DNA of 25,810 nt, taken from contig BFEA01000230.1 in assembly GCA_003427395.1 (NCBI GenBank), positions 575,649 through 601,458 of the forward strand, read 5' to 3'. Shown piece by piece: positions 8,615-18,110 of the stretch. The translations under genes were made by a program, and so were the position numbers. The first letter of the stretch is position 1, and every line of letters begins with the position of its first letter. The DNA comes from Chara braunii. Lineage: Eukaryota; Streptophyta; Charophyceae; Charales; Characeae. Under the pieces are notes generated by a model. It saw only the letters and a program-made list of their open reading frames with translations. It was not told the DNA's origin and did not search any database.

Positions 8615-10300
8615 TTATAGGAGCACTAGTCCCAGTTCGGGGGGCTTTAAGACCCCGTGAACCCTGAAATTGTAGAGATAGTAATGCAAGTGCCCATCTC
8701 CAGGACCAAACTTCAGCTCTTTCAAAAAGCGCTGATTTTCCATGATGTCCAGCGCATTGAACACGTCGTAATTCTCCCTCTTTGCCATTATCAAGGCATC
8801 ATTCATGAGCTGCAACAACGGCGTCTTCTTGGCCACGTTGTAATAGGAATAAGCTGCCTTGAGTACCTTGTAGTTCTCGTTGCCAATGACTGTGGAGGGA
8901 AGGGTGTAGAAGCTGCACATGTCGGTGATCTGCTTCGTCTTCGGATCTTCGACCACATAACTGTTGACGACATCTTTAATCGGCATGAGCTGATGCGCCA
9001 CGTCATCCTCCGAGAAAAGCGGGGCGACCTTGAACTGCGCGAGGTAGTCCGTGAGCAGCGCGGTGACGGCCGGGATGTCGCGACGCTCGGTCTGTCGGAA
9101 TCCCGGCGACTTCGTCTCGGTCGGCAAGTGGTAGAGCTTGATCGTGCGGCTCATAGTCATCCGAGGGGCCAATCTTGAAAAGCCCACGTCGATGAGTTTC
9201 TTAGGGTTCAAAGATCGGTGCCAGTATTGACACGTGGCGATGGGTTTGGGAATAACCACCCCCGCCGTGTAGGCCGCCTGCCAGATGTCCTCCGATTGCA
9301 CCCGTCTGGTCACCTCCTTAATCAAGACGGGCGCCAAGCGCTTGGCGCGCAGCTTCTTGTGCACGCACAGGAAGTTGATCTCGGCCATCGGCACCAGCTG
9401 ATTTTCAACCCTAATTTTGGCGGGAACACCCGTGATGAAGGCCACCAGCTTGCGCGAGGATTTGGCGCGAACCCCCACATGCCAGCTCTTGAAGTACCGC
9501 GGCGGTTTCAGCGCCCACCTAAGGAAGCTCACCGAGTAATCAAACCGAAACATGTTATCATCATCTTCCACGTAATTGTTTGTCAACAGATTATATATCT
9601 CCTCGATCATCTCGGCAGAGTCCACGTCACACGTGCACCATTCGAAATTGGTCGGCAGGTTGTACGGCTCTTTCCTCACGTCCTCCACCCTCTGATTAGC
9701 GTCGATGGGACCGGTGGCAACCAGCCCGTCTTCCCACCCGCTGCCGTCATCTTCCTGGAACTGACCCACAGGCTGTGTCTCCCAGAAGGCATGCCTCTTC
9801 GCCCCACCGTTCCCAGCAGCTTGGCCGAATTTCATGGAGAGCGACTTCAATTGATCGCTCACCCTCTGAAACAAGGCAGTATCGCCATCTCCTCCCCCCT
9901 CCCCTCCTCCTCTTACTACTACCGCGCCTCCGCCTGAATCCCCTATTCGTTCTACTGCCCCCCCCACTCCTCCCCCTCCCCCTCCCCCTCCCGCTCCCGC
10001 TCCTGCTGCTGCTGCTACTGCCGCAGGAGCTGCTGCTACGTCTGCTGCCGATCCTTTTCCACCCGCTGCGCCCTTTTTGCGCGCTCGAGCTTTTGCACCA
10101 CTTCCTCCTCCTCCTCCTCCTCCTCCTCCGCCTACTCCTACTGCTACTCCTACTCCTACTCCTCCCCCTGCTGCTGCTGCTACTGTTGCTTCTTCCGCCA
10201 AGCTTTTGCCTTCCCCGGCCGCAGCCCCTGCATCGCTGTCCCTGCCATGGCCAGACTTGGACGCCAGATCAGTTGACCCCTCTCCCAACTCTGCAGCCAT
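8615..10300 (-). CDS. NMT1: Glycylpeptide N-tetradecanoyltransferase (N-myristoyltransferase)
   Basis: This enzyme moves myristate from myristoyl-CoA to the N-terminal glycine of nascent proteins, mostly in the cytosol at ribosomes. The 561-residue frame has no interruptions. [11 protein letters not shown] is at residues 171-181. The first NMT signature is [19 protein letters not shown] (about 307-325), [25 protein letters not shown] is at 344-369, MSRTIKLY at 383-390, and the second signature KFGPGDG at 530-536. The protein ends [11 protein letters not shown], the plant-type C-terminus whose terminal carboxylate is catalytic in known NMTs. The catalytic core (171-561) is of usual family length. 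Residues 1-170 are unusually Gly/Ala-rich with a small basic patch (ARARKKG, 70-77), longer than I recall for plant NMTs. The start is supported by an in-frame TGA at 10328-10330, 30 nt upstream, with no ATG between, and by ATGGCT context. The gene is intronless over its whole length. No poly(A) tract or target duplication marks it as a retrocopy. Confidence 0.97.
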   Translation of the reverse strand: [561 protein letters not shown]

Positions 10301-11470
10301 CGACTCCGCCCAACAGCTGCCAATTTCTCAACCAACCACCCTCTCTCCCCCCCTCCGCCCCCCTTTCACCTCCCGCTCACTGCTCCAAACCGGGTGGTAC
10401 CCGAAGGCCGGTCATCGACACCCCCCACTCAGAGAAAACCCGTGAATAGTCGAGGGCTCGACTGGCAAGAGAGGAACCCTTCCACTGCACTTCCGTGAGA
10501 TGAAGGCAACTGCCACGGGAGGTGTACGTATAGAGTGGGAAGGAAAGGAAAACGACAATCATGCAGACCGAAGAAGAAAGTGATTACAGGAAGGGGTAAT
10601 GCAGAGAGGAAGGGACAAGGAGGCAGGAGGAAAAGAGGAAGGGAGAAAAGAACGGTTATGGCAGGGAACGCTCAGAACCACGGAGAAGTACGGACAACTA
10701 AGGGGGTTAAGAACTCCGCAAAGAGTACGAGTACGAGAGAAACCGAACGCCTGCACTAACAAAGCAATCCGAGCAACAGTAACAAGGGTGGGTATCAGGA
10801 ATAGGAGGTTTCTTCCCCCTCCCCCGACCCCTCTCCTCCTCCTCCTCCTCCTCCTCTCCTCGCTGCTGCTGCCACTATTACAACGAACCTACTCTACGTG
10901 TCATCTGATCAGCGAATAACAATGGCAAAACTGTGATACCTGCCTCTCAATCCCAGACATGGAGGATGAACCTCATCACCCCGCCTTCACCAAATCATCC
11001 CAGGGCAGATTCTACTCTCCCTGTGAGAAGAGGGAGATCACCCACCACCCATTCTCCGACCCTAACCCCCGACCACTACAGCCCGCCCCCGCGGCCCGCC
11101 AAAGCCTCTCTGCCTTTTCCCTACCTTCCCTTGGTACCGTTCGCTCCTTCTGTGCTCCTTCCAAGCTTTGTCAGTGCGCCTGCCGGTCGGGCCCACCGCA
11201 GTCTACTGATTCGAGATGAATTGCTGACATGTACCTGCCTTGGTCACCAATTGTATCGCCAACAGCTGATACTCAGATCAGGAGTTCAAACCGCCCAGGC
11301 CCCATGTAGTCTGGGGCTACCGGTAGTGGTAGAAGGCTATCCGGCTTTCAGAAACAACAAGGAAAAGGAGGGTGGGGAAAAGCCCGCGAGCGATGCGTTG
11401 AGGACATGTGAACAAGTGGAAAGCGATAGCCAATAGCCCTCTGCGCGACCGGTAGCCATGCACCGGGCCT
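10301..11470. other. NMT upstream region; no further gene seen
   Basis: This includes the NMT 5' flank on the minus strand. A weak TATA-like CTATACG lies near 10527-10533 on the minus strand, but no core promoter can be fixed. A purine-rich stretch (10580-10660), a CTC-rich run (10830-10865) and Pro/Ser-rich reading frames (for example 10933-11436) show no family resemblance and look non-coding. Confidence 0.4.
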
Positions 11471-11557
11471 AGGTCCCACTTGCACGAATTAAGAGATACT
11501 GACCGTAGATAGCCAAGATCAACGGCCGAAATCTCCTAAGTTGCGCAAGTGGGACCT
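11471..11557. repeat. Foldback element 3 (27 bp arms, 33 bp loop)
   Basis: AGGTCCCACTTGC... at 11471-11497 and the reverse complement ending GCAAGTGGGACCT at 11531-11557 match at about 23 of 27 positions. The outer 13 bp are perfect. The CCCACTTGC word also occurs in family R1 copies a and b, so a distant relationship is possible. Confidence 0.7.
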
Positions 11558-11888
11558 TGCCCCCGACCACTGCCAGTTTGGTGCAATGCGATGGCCGAGT
11601 TTGTCAAAAGAGAAGACAGAAGGAAAGGACACCCGCCGCGAGATGCCGTTCTGCCTACCGGTAGGCCCCTTATAGTACATACTCATCTGGACGTAATGGC
11701 AGTCAGACGCATGCAGATCACGGCTGTATATCCCGTCAGATACGTTCCAGGGTAGTCCCCGTGTGAGTGTGCCCTCAGCCGAAGCCGGAAACCCCGGCAG
11801 AAGTGGAACAGAAAACCGGTCCCGTTCTTTTCTTTTTCTTTTTTTTGTGTTTTGGAAAACTTCAATATGTATTGCAAAAAAAAAATCC
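11558..11888. other. No gene seen; one diverged relative of the 12.4 kb repeat
   Basis: Near 11710-11790 the words GCAGATCACGG and GTGTGAGTGTGCCCTC recur as in the degenerate tandem array at 12434-12866. Nothing else is supported. Confidence 0.4.
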
Positions 11889-12052
11889 AGTGGCCTAGCT
11901 CAGTTGGTAAGGCACGCAAGTGGCATTCAGGAGGTCTTGGGTTCAATCCCCATTGGCCTCATGTACCTTCCTGGGCAAGCTTGGCGCCCGCCACCTAGAG
12001 ATATGCCGTTGGTCCCCCCGAGCGGCATTGGAAAAAAAAAAAAAAAAAAAAA
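11889..12052 (+). mobile_element. tRNA-derived SINE (SINE-A) with poly(A) tail
   Basis: The element starts at AGTGGCCTAGCTCAGTTGG (A box) and carries CTTGGGTTCAATCCCCA (B box) about 40 nt later. It then has a 3' body unrelated to tRNA, including the hairpin ATGCCG...CGGCAT (12003-12008 with 12023-12028), and ends in 21 A. Acceptor-stem pairing is poor, so it is a retroposon and not a tRNA gene. No clear target-site duplication was found. Its tail directly abuts the 3' end of the oppositely oriented SINE-B copy. Confidence 0.8.
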
Positions 12053-12200
12053 GTAACAATGGGACGAGGACGGGGACTTCACAATTCTACCCGGAGTTAT
12101 CCTGGCAGCCTCAACCAGTTTCGCTTAGGAGCCAGGCTCGAAGACCTACCCACTGCTCAAGTTATATCCCTTCTACTGCTGGAAACCGGGTCCAGCTCCC
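12053..12200 (-). mobile_element. tRNA-derived SINE-B, copy 1, with LINE-like 3' module
   Basis: Read on the minus strand, a degraded tRNA-like head (TTTCCAGCAGTAGAAGG, then GGTCTTCGAGCCTGG as a B-box remnant) leads into CTAAGCGAAACTGGTTGA. It then enters the conserved module GCCAGGATAACTCCGGGTAG and AATTGTGAAGTCCCCGTCCT. About 45 of 52 module positions agree with the 3' end of the plus-strand LINE at 25039-25089. The terminal hairpin is weakened here by substitutions. Confidence 0.6.
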
Positions 12201-12285
12201 TTGCTAAATCCACAGAATAACACTTTCCATATTAAACGTTGACGCACATGTAAAAAAGGGGGCTGGATTTTTTTTATTATTATTA

Positions 12286-12433
12286 TTTTTTTTAAACCAC
12301 CAGTACCTCCGAGCCTGTTTTTGTCGACCCTGATTTTCACTGCGCTCCGAGTTTTGACGAGCCTGGGTCCCACTCCATTTCTTTATGGTACTCTCACGGA
12401 AANAANAAAAAAAAAAAAAAAAAAAAAAAAAAA
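12286..12433 (+). repeat. Short repeat ending in poly(A), with two ambiguous bases
   Basis: AAACCACCAGTACCTCCGAG near 12294 recurs inverted at 13128-13146 and resembles the repeated unit at the right edge of the window (CACCAGTACTTCCTAGAGTC). The segment ends in about 34 A, with N at 12403 and 12406, so the tail length is uncertain. It may be a retroposed fragment. Confidence 0.5.
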
Positions 12434-12866
12434 GTTGCGGCCGTGAAAACTCACAAAACAAGAAAAAGAAACAAAGCTCTGGACGTGATTGCAGTTGTAT
12501 ACATTCTCGGAAGTGTTAGTGTGAGTGTGCCCTCGGTGAGGGCATCTCAGCCCCGTGCCCAGGTTGTCAGATTCCATAAACTAAAAAAAAAAAAAAGACA
12601 AGAACACGGATTCGGTCGTGAAAATGGCAAGATATATTCCCGTAAGTGTCAGTGTGATCAGGGTTACAATCCTCTGAGGGAACACAGCTCGAGCAGATCA
12701 CGGATTCAGATTGTCAAATTCTAGTAAAAGAAAACAAGAAAAAAAAAACGGAAACACGGATTCAGCCTTGAAAACGGTTGGATACATCAGGGTGACAATC
12801 ATCTAAGGAAACACAGCTAGAGCAGATCACGGATTCCGCTCTGCCTCGTTGGCAGGGGGCACATAA
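12434..12866 (+). repeat. Degenerate tandem repeat, three units of about 120-150 bp
   Basis: Units at about 12434-12583, 12598-12724 and 12750-12866 are separated by A-rich spacers. Each has a CGTGAAAA/TTGAAAA word, and a GGTTACAATC/GGTGACAATC or equivalent segment with AGTGTNAGTGTG. They then show GAGGGAACACAGC/AAGGAAACACAGC and GAGCAGATCACGGATTC (units 2 and 3). Reading frames here are short and not conserved between units. Confidence 0.6.
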
Positions 12867-13171
12867 CAAACAAAAGAGAAATAAAAAAAAGAAAACAACA
12901 AGTTCAGAATGTGACCGTCTTTATTGTAAGATGCATTCAAGACTGTGAGCACGGCCTCCTAGACTACCCTGCCCGACATCATTGCGGTACAAAGACTTTT
13001 TTTTTTTCATTGTTCTTTCGTGCACGGGCAAAAGAAAACTACGATTTTTGGGACATTGCCGCCCCTGTGTCCGACCCTCGAAAACTTCGGGTACTGGCCA
13101 GGACAACGTAATTTCCCAATACTGGCGGAGGTACTGGTGGTTTAACATCATCTTCATTACTCAACAAAAAG

Positions 13172-13310
13172 AGACGAGGTCGGGGACCTCACAATTCTAC
13201 CCGGAGTTATCCCGGCATCATCAACCGGTTTAGCTTAACCAGGAAAATTCAATACTAGCCCCCATCTCAATCACTTACTTGTAGGTGAGCTCTACCAACT
13301 TGAAACAATG
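13172..13310 (-). mobile_element. tRNA-derived SINE-B, copy 2, with LINE-like 3' module
   Basis: On the minus strand TTTCAAGTTGGTAGAGCTC (13287-13305) is a good Pol III A box. A B-box remnant (TATTGAATTTTCC) lies near 13242-13254. Then come TTAAGCTAAACCGGTTGATG and the module GCCGGGATAACTCCGGGTAG, AATTGTGAGGTCCCCGACCT. The last part folds as GAGGT-CCCCG-ACCTC (13176-13190). The module matches the plus-strand LINE 3' end at about 46 of 52 positions. No poly(A) tail or target duplication was found. Confidence 0.65.
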
Positions 13311-13985
13311 CTACAAATATGTTCTACATACCCAACACAACCAACAGCGTTGCAGTCTGAAGCTTATATGAAAGAGAGACCAGAAGGCACATTTCAACAC
13401 ACAACATTTCTCACCATCCCTTTGCCACTAAATTTTCGCACGGTCAACCCACAACCCCCCTACCCTTCAACTATCCTAAATTAATACACAGGCCTACACG
13501 GCCTGACACCGGCCTAAAAAACAACCGGTTGGAACAAACTATTCTTAGTAACCGAAGGCACTTTCACATCCCCCCACCCTGCTTGACCTACTGTGGTCCA
13601 CACCTGGAACCGAGCTACCCTGGTTCCCCAGTCTCTCGCTGCCTCACTCACCCTGGAACCACTTAGAAACCACCAAACCTTTAACCCAATGCACGGGGGG
13701 CTGCATTTGCAGTCAGAGAATGCATTACCACGAAAAAAAATTACTCTCATACTCCTGGACCACAAACAAGGTGGGCCCATAGTCCCTGAATAACGAGCTT
13801 ATGGAACCCCCTTCCCCCTAACAAAATACTCGTAAAGCTCATAGGACGGAGCTCCCAAACTGCAGAAAACACTTGTGCTTTTCTTCGTGGAGGTTTAAGC
13901 CACCGTGAGATCACTAATTTTCTGTCAAGTGTCACTGCTGCCAGTTGGTTCCCTCTAGCCCAGGTTTTCATAAATCAGGGGAACC
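13311..13985. other. No gene seen between SINE-B copy 2 and the minus LINE
   Basis: Reading frames on both strands (up to about 88 residues) show no family resemblance. This may be old LINE 3' untranslated sequence or unique DNA. Confidence 0.4.
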
Positions 13986-14013
13986 TTTTTTTTTTGCTTT
14001 TAAAGCATTTCTG

Positions 14014-14545
14014 TCAGTCTGCCATTATCTGTAATCTGATATTTGAGCAGAGTCGAGTTTGTTGCTCCTGAATTGAAACCTTTGTGTCAGAAAAGACCAC
14101 GGAATTTCTTGCTCTCCAAATTTCTTGAAGTAAGACTCCTCTGCAAACCAGTGCGACAGACCCCCAACCCTCCCTGAGAATTGTACCCTGTGTTGACGTA
14201 ATACCATAGAGTATCCAATCATCAGGCCACGAACAGCCTGTCACCAGGTCCCAATGCTTGATCCACCAGATCCATAACTCGTCTGCTAGGGGGCACCATA
14301 ACCATTGGTGAGCATTCGATTCCCAACCCCAATCACGCCGTTTGCAAGTAATAGCTACGTCCATGCCCGTCTGCGAGAGCCAGGGTGCTGAGGCTACCAC
14401 CAATAGCGATTGAAGTCACAACAAACTAGCATCTTTATGGGAGGGCATCAACAATAATCCTTTCCAAAATGTCCGCCAGTCCGGTTGCGTCTGCAATCCA
14501 TTCTTCATCTTCTCCAGTCTTTTGCTGACTAACACAGTAGTTTTT
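14014..14545 (-). pseudogene. LINE ORF2 C-terminal zinc-finger region (minus copy)
   Basis: The segment corresponds to the zf-RVT region found after the RT of plant LINEs, thought to bind nucleic acid. It reads WLSQTGMDVAITCKRRDWGW, ESNAHQWLWCP and IWWIKHW, matching the plus copy (CDRCSW, HHLWWACP, DWWIAHW). The second zinc-ligand Cys is Arg (CGT), giving C-x2-R-x8-H-x4-C. An in-frame TGA at 14416-14418 falls where the plus copy has Trp (LQWLQ). It continues the thumb/connection segment of the same element after frameshifts. Confidence 0.75.
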
Positions 14546-15885
14546 TTTTTAACTGTCCTGTAGTGATTTTACTCCTATCTTAGGTCTATACTCTATCAGA
14601 GCGACTGACTCACATTGATTCTGACCAGTTAGGGGCGACCACCCCTTTATGTTGGGTTCTATTCTGAAGTGAGAAGCAGGCCTCATAAATCTTGTGTATT
14701 TATCATTCTTACTTAGCAGAACTCTGGCTTCCGAAAGATCCTTCATGTCGGGGACTATTCTCTCTGACAGTCGCATCAGGTTGACTTGCTTATCTTGCCC
14801 CTGCCCCCAAGGCCCTGGAAGCCTCCACTCTTCTATTTTCTGACTCGAAGCTAAGTCTGGCCCCAACACCCTCTATACCTTTTCCTATGATTCTTTAAAG
14901 AACACCCAAGCCCCTATGGCTTGTTCTGTGTCTTGCTTGAGAAGGTTAGCCCAGTGTCTGGGTATGGCTGTTATCAGGGACTTCAAGTTACGTCCCACAT
15001 ACTTGAGGCGTGGAAGCTTTTTCCTCATAGTATCTTCATAAATCCAGTCACCGGTGTCTGCATCCCAGATGTGTTTGATTTGCAAGACCCCTTTTCCCAC
15101 CCAGGCTCGGCCAAAGTCGCCCGCCTCCCTCCCTGTCGAAAACTGTTTGCCATTGGTCTGGGCTATACTTGGATTATCAAACAGAATCTGGTTTAATACT
15201 TCACCTTTTGATGAGGGTTGGTTGAATTCTCTCGGGAGAATGCTATTTCAACCATAAAGAATGTCCTTCGAAATCCTCGATTTTGGTCTACGGCTAGCGA
15301 AGGACGGAAGCAAGAAGCACTGCCAAACCATTGTTGGTATTATCAGTTCTCATTCAGTGGATAGAATGTATTCCGCCAACCAGATCCATAGTTTCGAGGG
15401 ATCGTCAAACATAGCTTTTACAGGCCATTTCGCCAAAAGAGCCGGATTTTGTTGTCGAGGGTCTAGGATTCCCCAGGCCAGACCACCTTCGGACCTTGGA
15501 AGAGTGATGGCTTCCCACGCCACCTTGGCCATATATCCCTCATCTGCGTCGGTCGTCGGTTTCCAAAGATACTTCGCAGCGCATCTCTTGATTTGTGTGT
15601 ATGCTTCGTCCCCCATGCGTATCATGGTGAAGGGGAACCATAATAACGAAAATGCAGCAGAGGAGATCATTAGAGCTCTCCCAAAGAGGGAGAGTTTGTG
15701 ACTCCTCTACCAATTATTGATTCGGCCTGCCACTTTCTCCGAAAGTATAAGGTCTTGTGCCTTGGCGCCATCACCTAGTGACACCTGGATACCTAAGAAG
15801 CGCTCCGAGTTCTCCGTTGGAATCTGACGCAGTCCCCAATCCATCTTCAGGGTATAGGGGTCTGGGAGAAAAACACAGATTTGTG
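14546..15885 (-). pseudogene. LINE ORF2 thumb and connection region (minus copy)
   Basis: This is the region after RT motif C in L1-like ORF2. The minus strand reads ERFLGIQVSLGDGAKAQDLI, then NNW-stop-RSHKLSLFGRALMISS, AAFSLLWFPF, KYLWKP, KVAWEAITLPRSEGGL and LDPRQQNPALLAKWPVKAM. It goes on to GKQFSTGREAGDF and IWDADTGDWIYEDTMRKKL. Each piece has a counterpart in order in the plus copy (RYLGVQLELED, AAFSVLWYVA, RFIWKP, KVAWDTICLPRMKGGL, GRQFEASTKAGAF, LWDETTCH). Several stops and frame changes separate the pieces. Confidence 0.75.
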
Positions 15886-16763
15886 TCAGTTGATTGATGC
15901 CTCAGACAAAACACAATAGCTATCTATAACTGATCTAAGTTCCTCTAAAACTGACTTGCTATTGTCGCAAGCAATGGTAAGGTCGCCTGCTATTGGCCCC
16001 CCCTTCCATTCCAAGGATGGGGACAGGCGCAGACCCAAAATTTTGGGATTGTATCTAATATTGTCTAACAAAATTTTCAACTATAGTACAAATAGTAGAG
16101 GGGTCAGGGAGCAACCATGACGGAGAGAGCGCGTCAGTTGAAAAGTTTGCCATTCACTATGACAGATGATGTAGCTTGTGAGTACATAGCCTTTATCCAC
16201 GTGCAAAAGTCTTTCCTGAAACCCATTCTGAAAAGAGTGGTGTGGACGAAGGCCCACCCCACCTTGTCATATGTTTTTTTCACATCTAGGAGAAGTACTG
16301 GCACATCTATTTTCTCTCTCCCTATAATTTATAGGGTCCGCACCGTTGTTAGAATGTTCTCAAATATTGACCGGCCTTTGACAAATGCCCCATGTTCCCA
16401 TCCTACCAGGTCTGGGAAACAATCGGTTAGTCGCAAGGCCAAAGTTTTTGCCCAAATTTTATAGCCTATATTCAAAACTGAAATGGGCCTATAATTTCTG
16501 ACTTCTTTTTTATATCCTTTCTTATACAGCAGAGAGATTACCCCTCTCAGAAACCCTTTTGGGAATGTCCCTATTAAAAATGCCATGTTATAAATATCGC
16601 AGAGAAATTGTGCAAACGCATCCCATGAAAAGATAAAGAGTTCGACCGGAAGGCTATCTAGGCCTGGGCACTTGCCCCTGACCATGCTTTTGGCTGCTCG
16701 ATGAACTTCGATCTCTGTCAGTGGCGCGTCTAAGTAACTTTTTACATAATCATTTATCGACAC
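15886..16763 (-). pseudogene. LINE reverse transcriptase domain (minus copy)
   Basis: This would synthesise cDNA by target-primed reverse transcription. Fingers/palm motifs on the minus strand are APLTEIEVHRAAKSMVRGKC, PGLDSLPVELF, ISLLYKKGYKKEVRNYRPIS and VGWEHGAFVKGRSIFENI. After a TAA at 16329-16331 the same frame gives motif A, LLDVKKTYDKV, with its catalytic Asp codon at 16284-16286. A frameshift near 16135 precedes motif B (SLRHGCSLTPLLF). Motif C, normally FADD, reads IAGD: the first Asp is Gly (GGC at 15985-15987). The enzyme would be inactive even without the stops. Confidence 0.9.
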
Positions 16764-16789
16764 TCGAGATCTTTCCAGAAGTTAGAAAC

Positions 16790-17053
16790 TTATGAGAGAT
16801 CCGTCTCGAAATTATCAAATGGGTGCCTGGTTGACACTATGTCTCTGAAGTACTCTAGGACATAGTGGCACAGGTCAACGATTTCCACGGTGACCGGGGG
16901 GTTCAGAGCGAAGGGGTGTGTTAGTTCTCTAATGAGGGTTTTTGTCCGGCGTAGGATCAACGAGCGAAATGTTAATTTGATCATTTTATCATACCCCATA
17001 ATCCCTATGAGCCTTAACCACGCCAATCTCTCAGACTGTTTGAGTATTTCCAC
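16790..17053 (-). pseudogene. LINE ORF2 linker between endonuclease and RT (minus copy)
   Basis: The minus strand reads DKMIKLTFRSLILRRTKTLI, RELTHPF, VDLCHYVLEYFRDIVSTR. It corresponds to GDRISKEVFQRLLPKW, KELMHPH, ALCSYEAA-stop-FKDILTSR of the plus copy (about 21493-21670). This resembles the usual LINE segment GDRxSKxFF...EL...F(Y)xxL between endonuclease and RT. Confidence 0.75.
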
Positions 17054-17284
17054 CTCTTCTAACTAGGTTAGAGCAAGTTTTTTATTTTCAGTCCAATAAT
17101 AGTCTATGAAGGGGTCCGTAACCATCTGTGTTTCGACTTCCTCTATCATTCGCTGTAGCTTTATTTCCTTCCAATTCATATGGGTCGCCTTCATTCTAAA
17201 AAAATCAATCAATGTTGCTCTAATAATATGAATTCCTACATTTGTTCATGTTTGGTCCTCCTCAAATAAATCCTTGGCTAGGAT

Positions 17285-18110
17285 TCAACCCTTCATTTGT
17301 AAGGAGACCCATTGAGGGATCCTTTTATCCTTTAAGTTATTAATGTTCAGCCTAAAATGAGGGTTTTCTCTCGTAATAATATCCTTCGATATTACCTCTA
17401 TGAAAATCGGATAATGGTCGGAAAAGTCTGACACTTTGAGTTGTAAAGATGAGCATCTATCGCACAGAGAGCCTCTTGCCAATATAAAGTCGAGTCTCCT
17501 CCGAGGGACCAAGGCCCGTGGGTACGACTTTGGTCCATGCCAAGTAAACCCCTGGTCCTCAGGGTTGAAAAATCTAAATGTGTCAGTTAGGCTTTGTGAG
17601 TCCATAAAGGCCAATAGGAGGGAGGGATCTGATCTAAGTGGGGAGTTTACTGGGGAATCTAGTCTTGGGTTTAATATCGTATTCCAGTCTCCTATAATGG
17701 CTAAGTTTTCCGTATCTGGGATAAAGGAAGAGAGAGTGGAGAAAAATTATGTCCGATCGATGTAATCTGTGGGAGCATAGATTGAGGCTATAGCCAAATC
17801 TTCGTCCTCCAAGGCTAATTTTATCCATACCAATCTCCCTCTCGGAACAATGTAGGAGTCAAGGACTTGGCAATCTAGGTCTTAATGTAGGAGGATAGTT
17901 GTTCCTCCCTTCATCCCTTTAGCTGGGGCCCAAAAATTGAGGGTCCCTCCACCAGTTTACTGCCCTTTGTGTTTTGCTTAAATCCAACTTCGTTTCCTGG
18001 AGACACATGATCTACATCGATTCACTGTGTATACAGGAGGAACTCAAACATTGTCTTTTGTAGCGGTTCTTAATATCACCCAATCCTTTTACATTCCAAC
18101 TGGCAATCTG
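17285..18110 (-). pseudogene. LINE APE-type endonuclease domain (minus copy)
   Basis: This domain would nick target DNA to prime reverse transcription. In order on the minus strand are IASWNVKGLG (about 18078-18110), IMCLQETKLD (near 17982-18011), GGTLNFWAPAKGMKGGTTIL, VWIKLALEDEDLAIASIYAP, LAIIGDWNTILNPRLDSP, GFTWHGP, RRRLDFILARGSL and FSDHYPI. These are the hallmark blocks of the L1-type apurinic-endonuclease fold. In-frame stops are TAG 18012-18014, TAA 17882-17884 and TAA 17747-17749, and the frame changes once near 17955-17980. The final 110 residues (17285-17614) are open. Confidence 0.88.

Noticed and set aside
8615-10300. NMT as a processed retrocopy, because it has no introns.
   Set aside because: There is no poly(A) tract downstream of the stop, no target-site duplication was seen, and the frame is fully intact with all signature motifs. 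It is kept as a working gene.
11270-11325. Possible tRNA B box (GGAGTTCAAACCGCCC) followed by a GCCCC/GGGGC hairpin.
   Set aside because: No matching A box at the right distance and no repeat copies in the window.
10933-11436. 167-residue plus-strand frame as a gene.
   Set aside because: Composition is Pro/Ser-rich, with no recognisable domain and no supporting signals.
11889-11965. A functional tRNA gene with A and B boxes.
   Set aside because: Acceptor and anticodon stems do not pair, the sequence runs into a non-tRNA body and ends in 21 A, which is a SINE structure.
12403-12406. Two ambiguous bases in a poly(A) run.
   Set aside because: Most likely a consensus or assembly artefact in a homopolymer; no biological meaning assigned.
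13172-13985. The module at 13172 as the 3' end of the minus LINE itself.
   Set aside because: A good tRNA-like A box lies about 50 bp upstream of the module on the same strand, and an A10 tract directly follows the minus LINE coding end at 13986-13995. A separate SINE-B copy is the better reading, though the alternative cannot be excluded.
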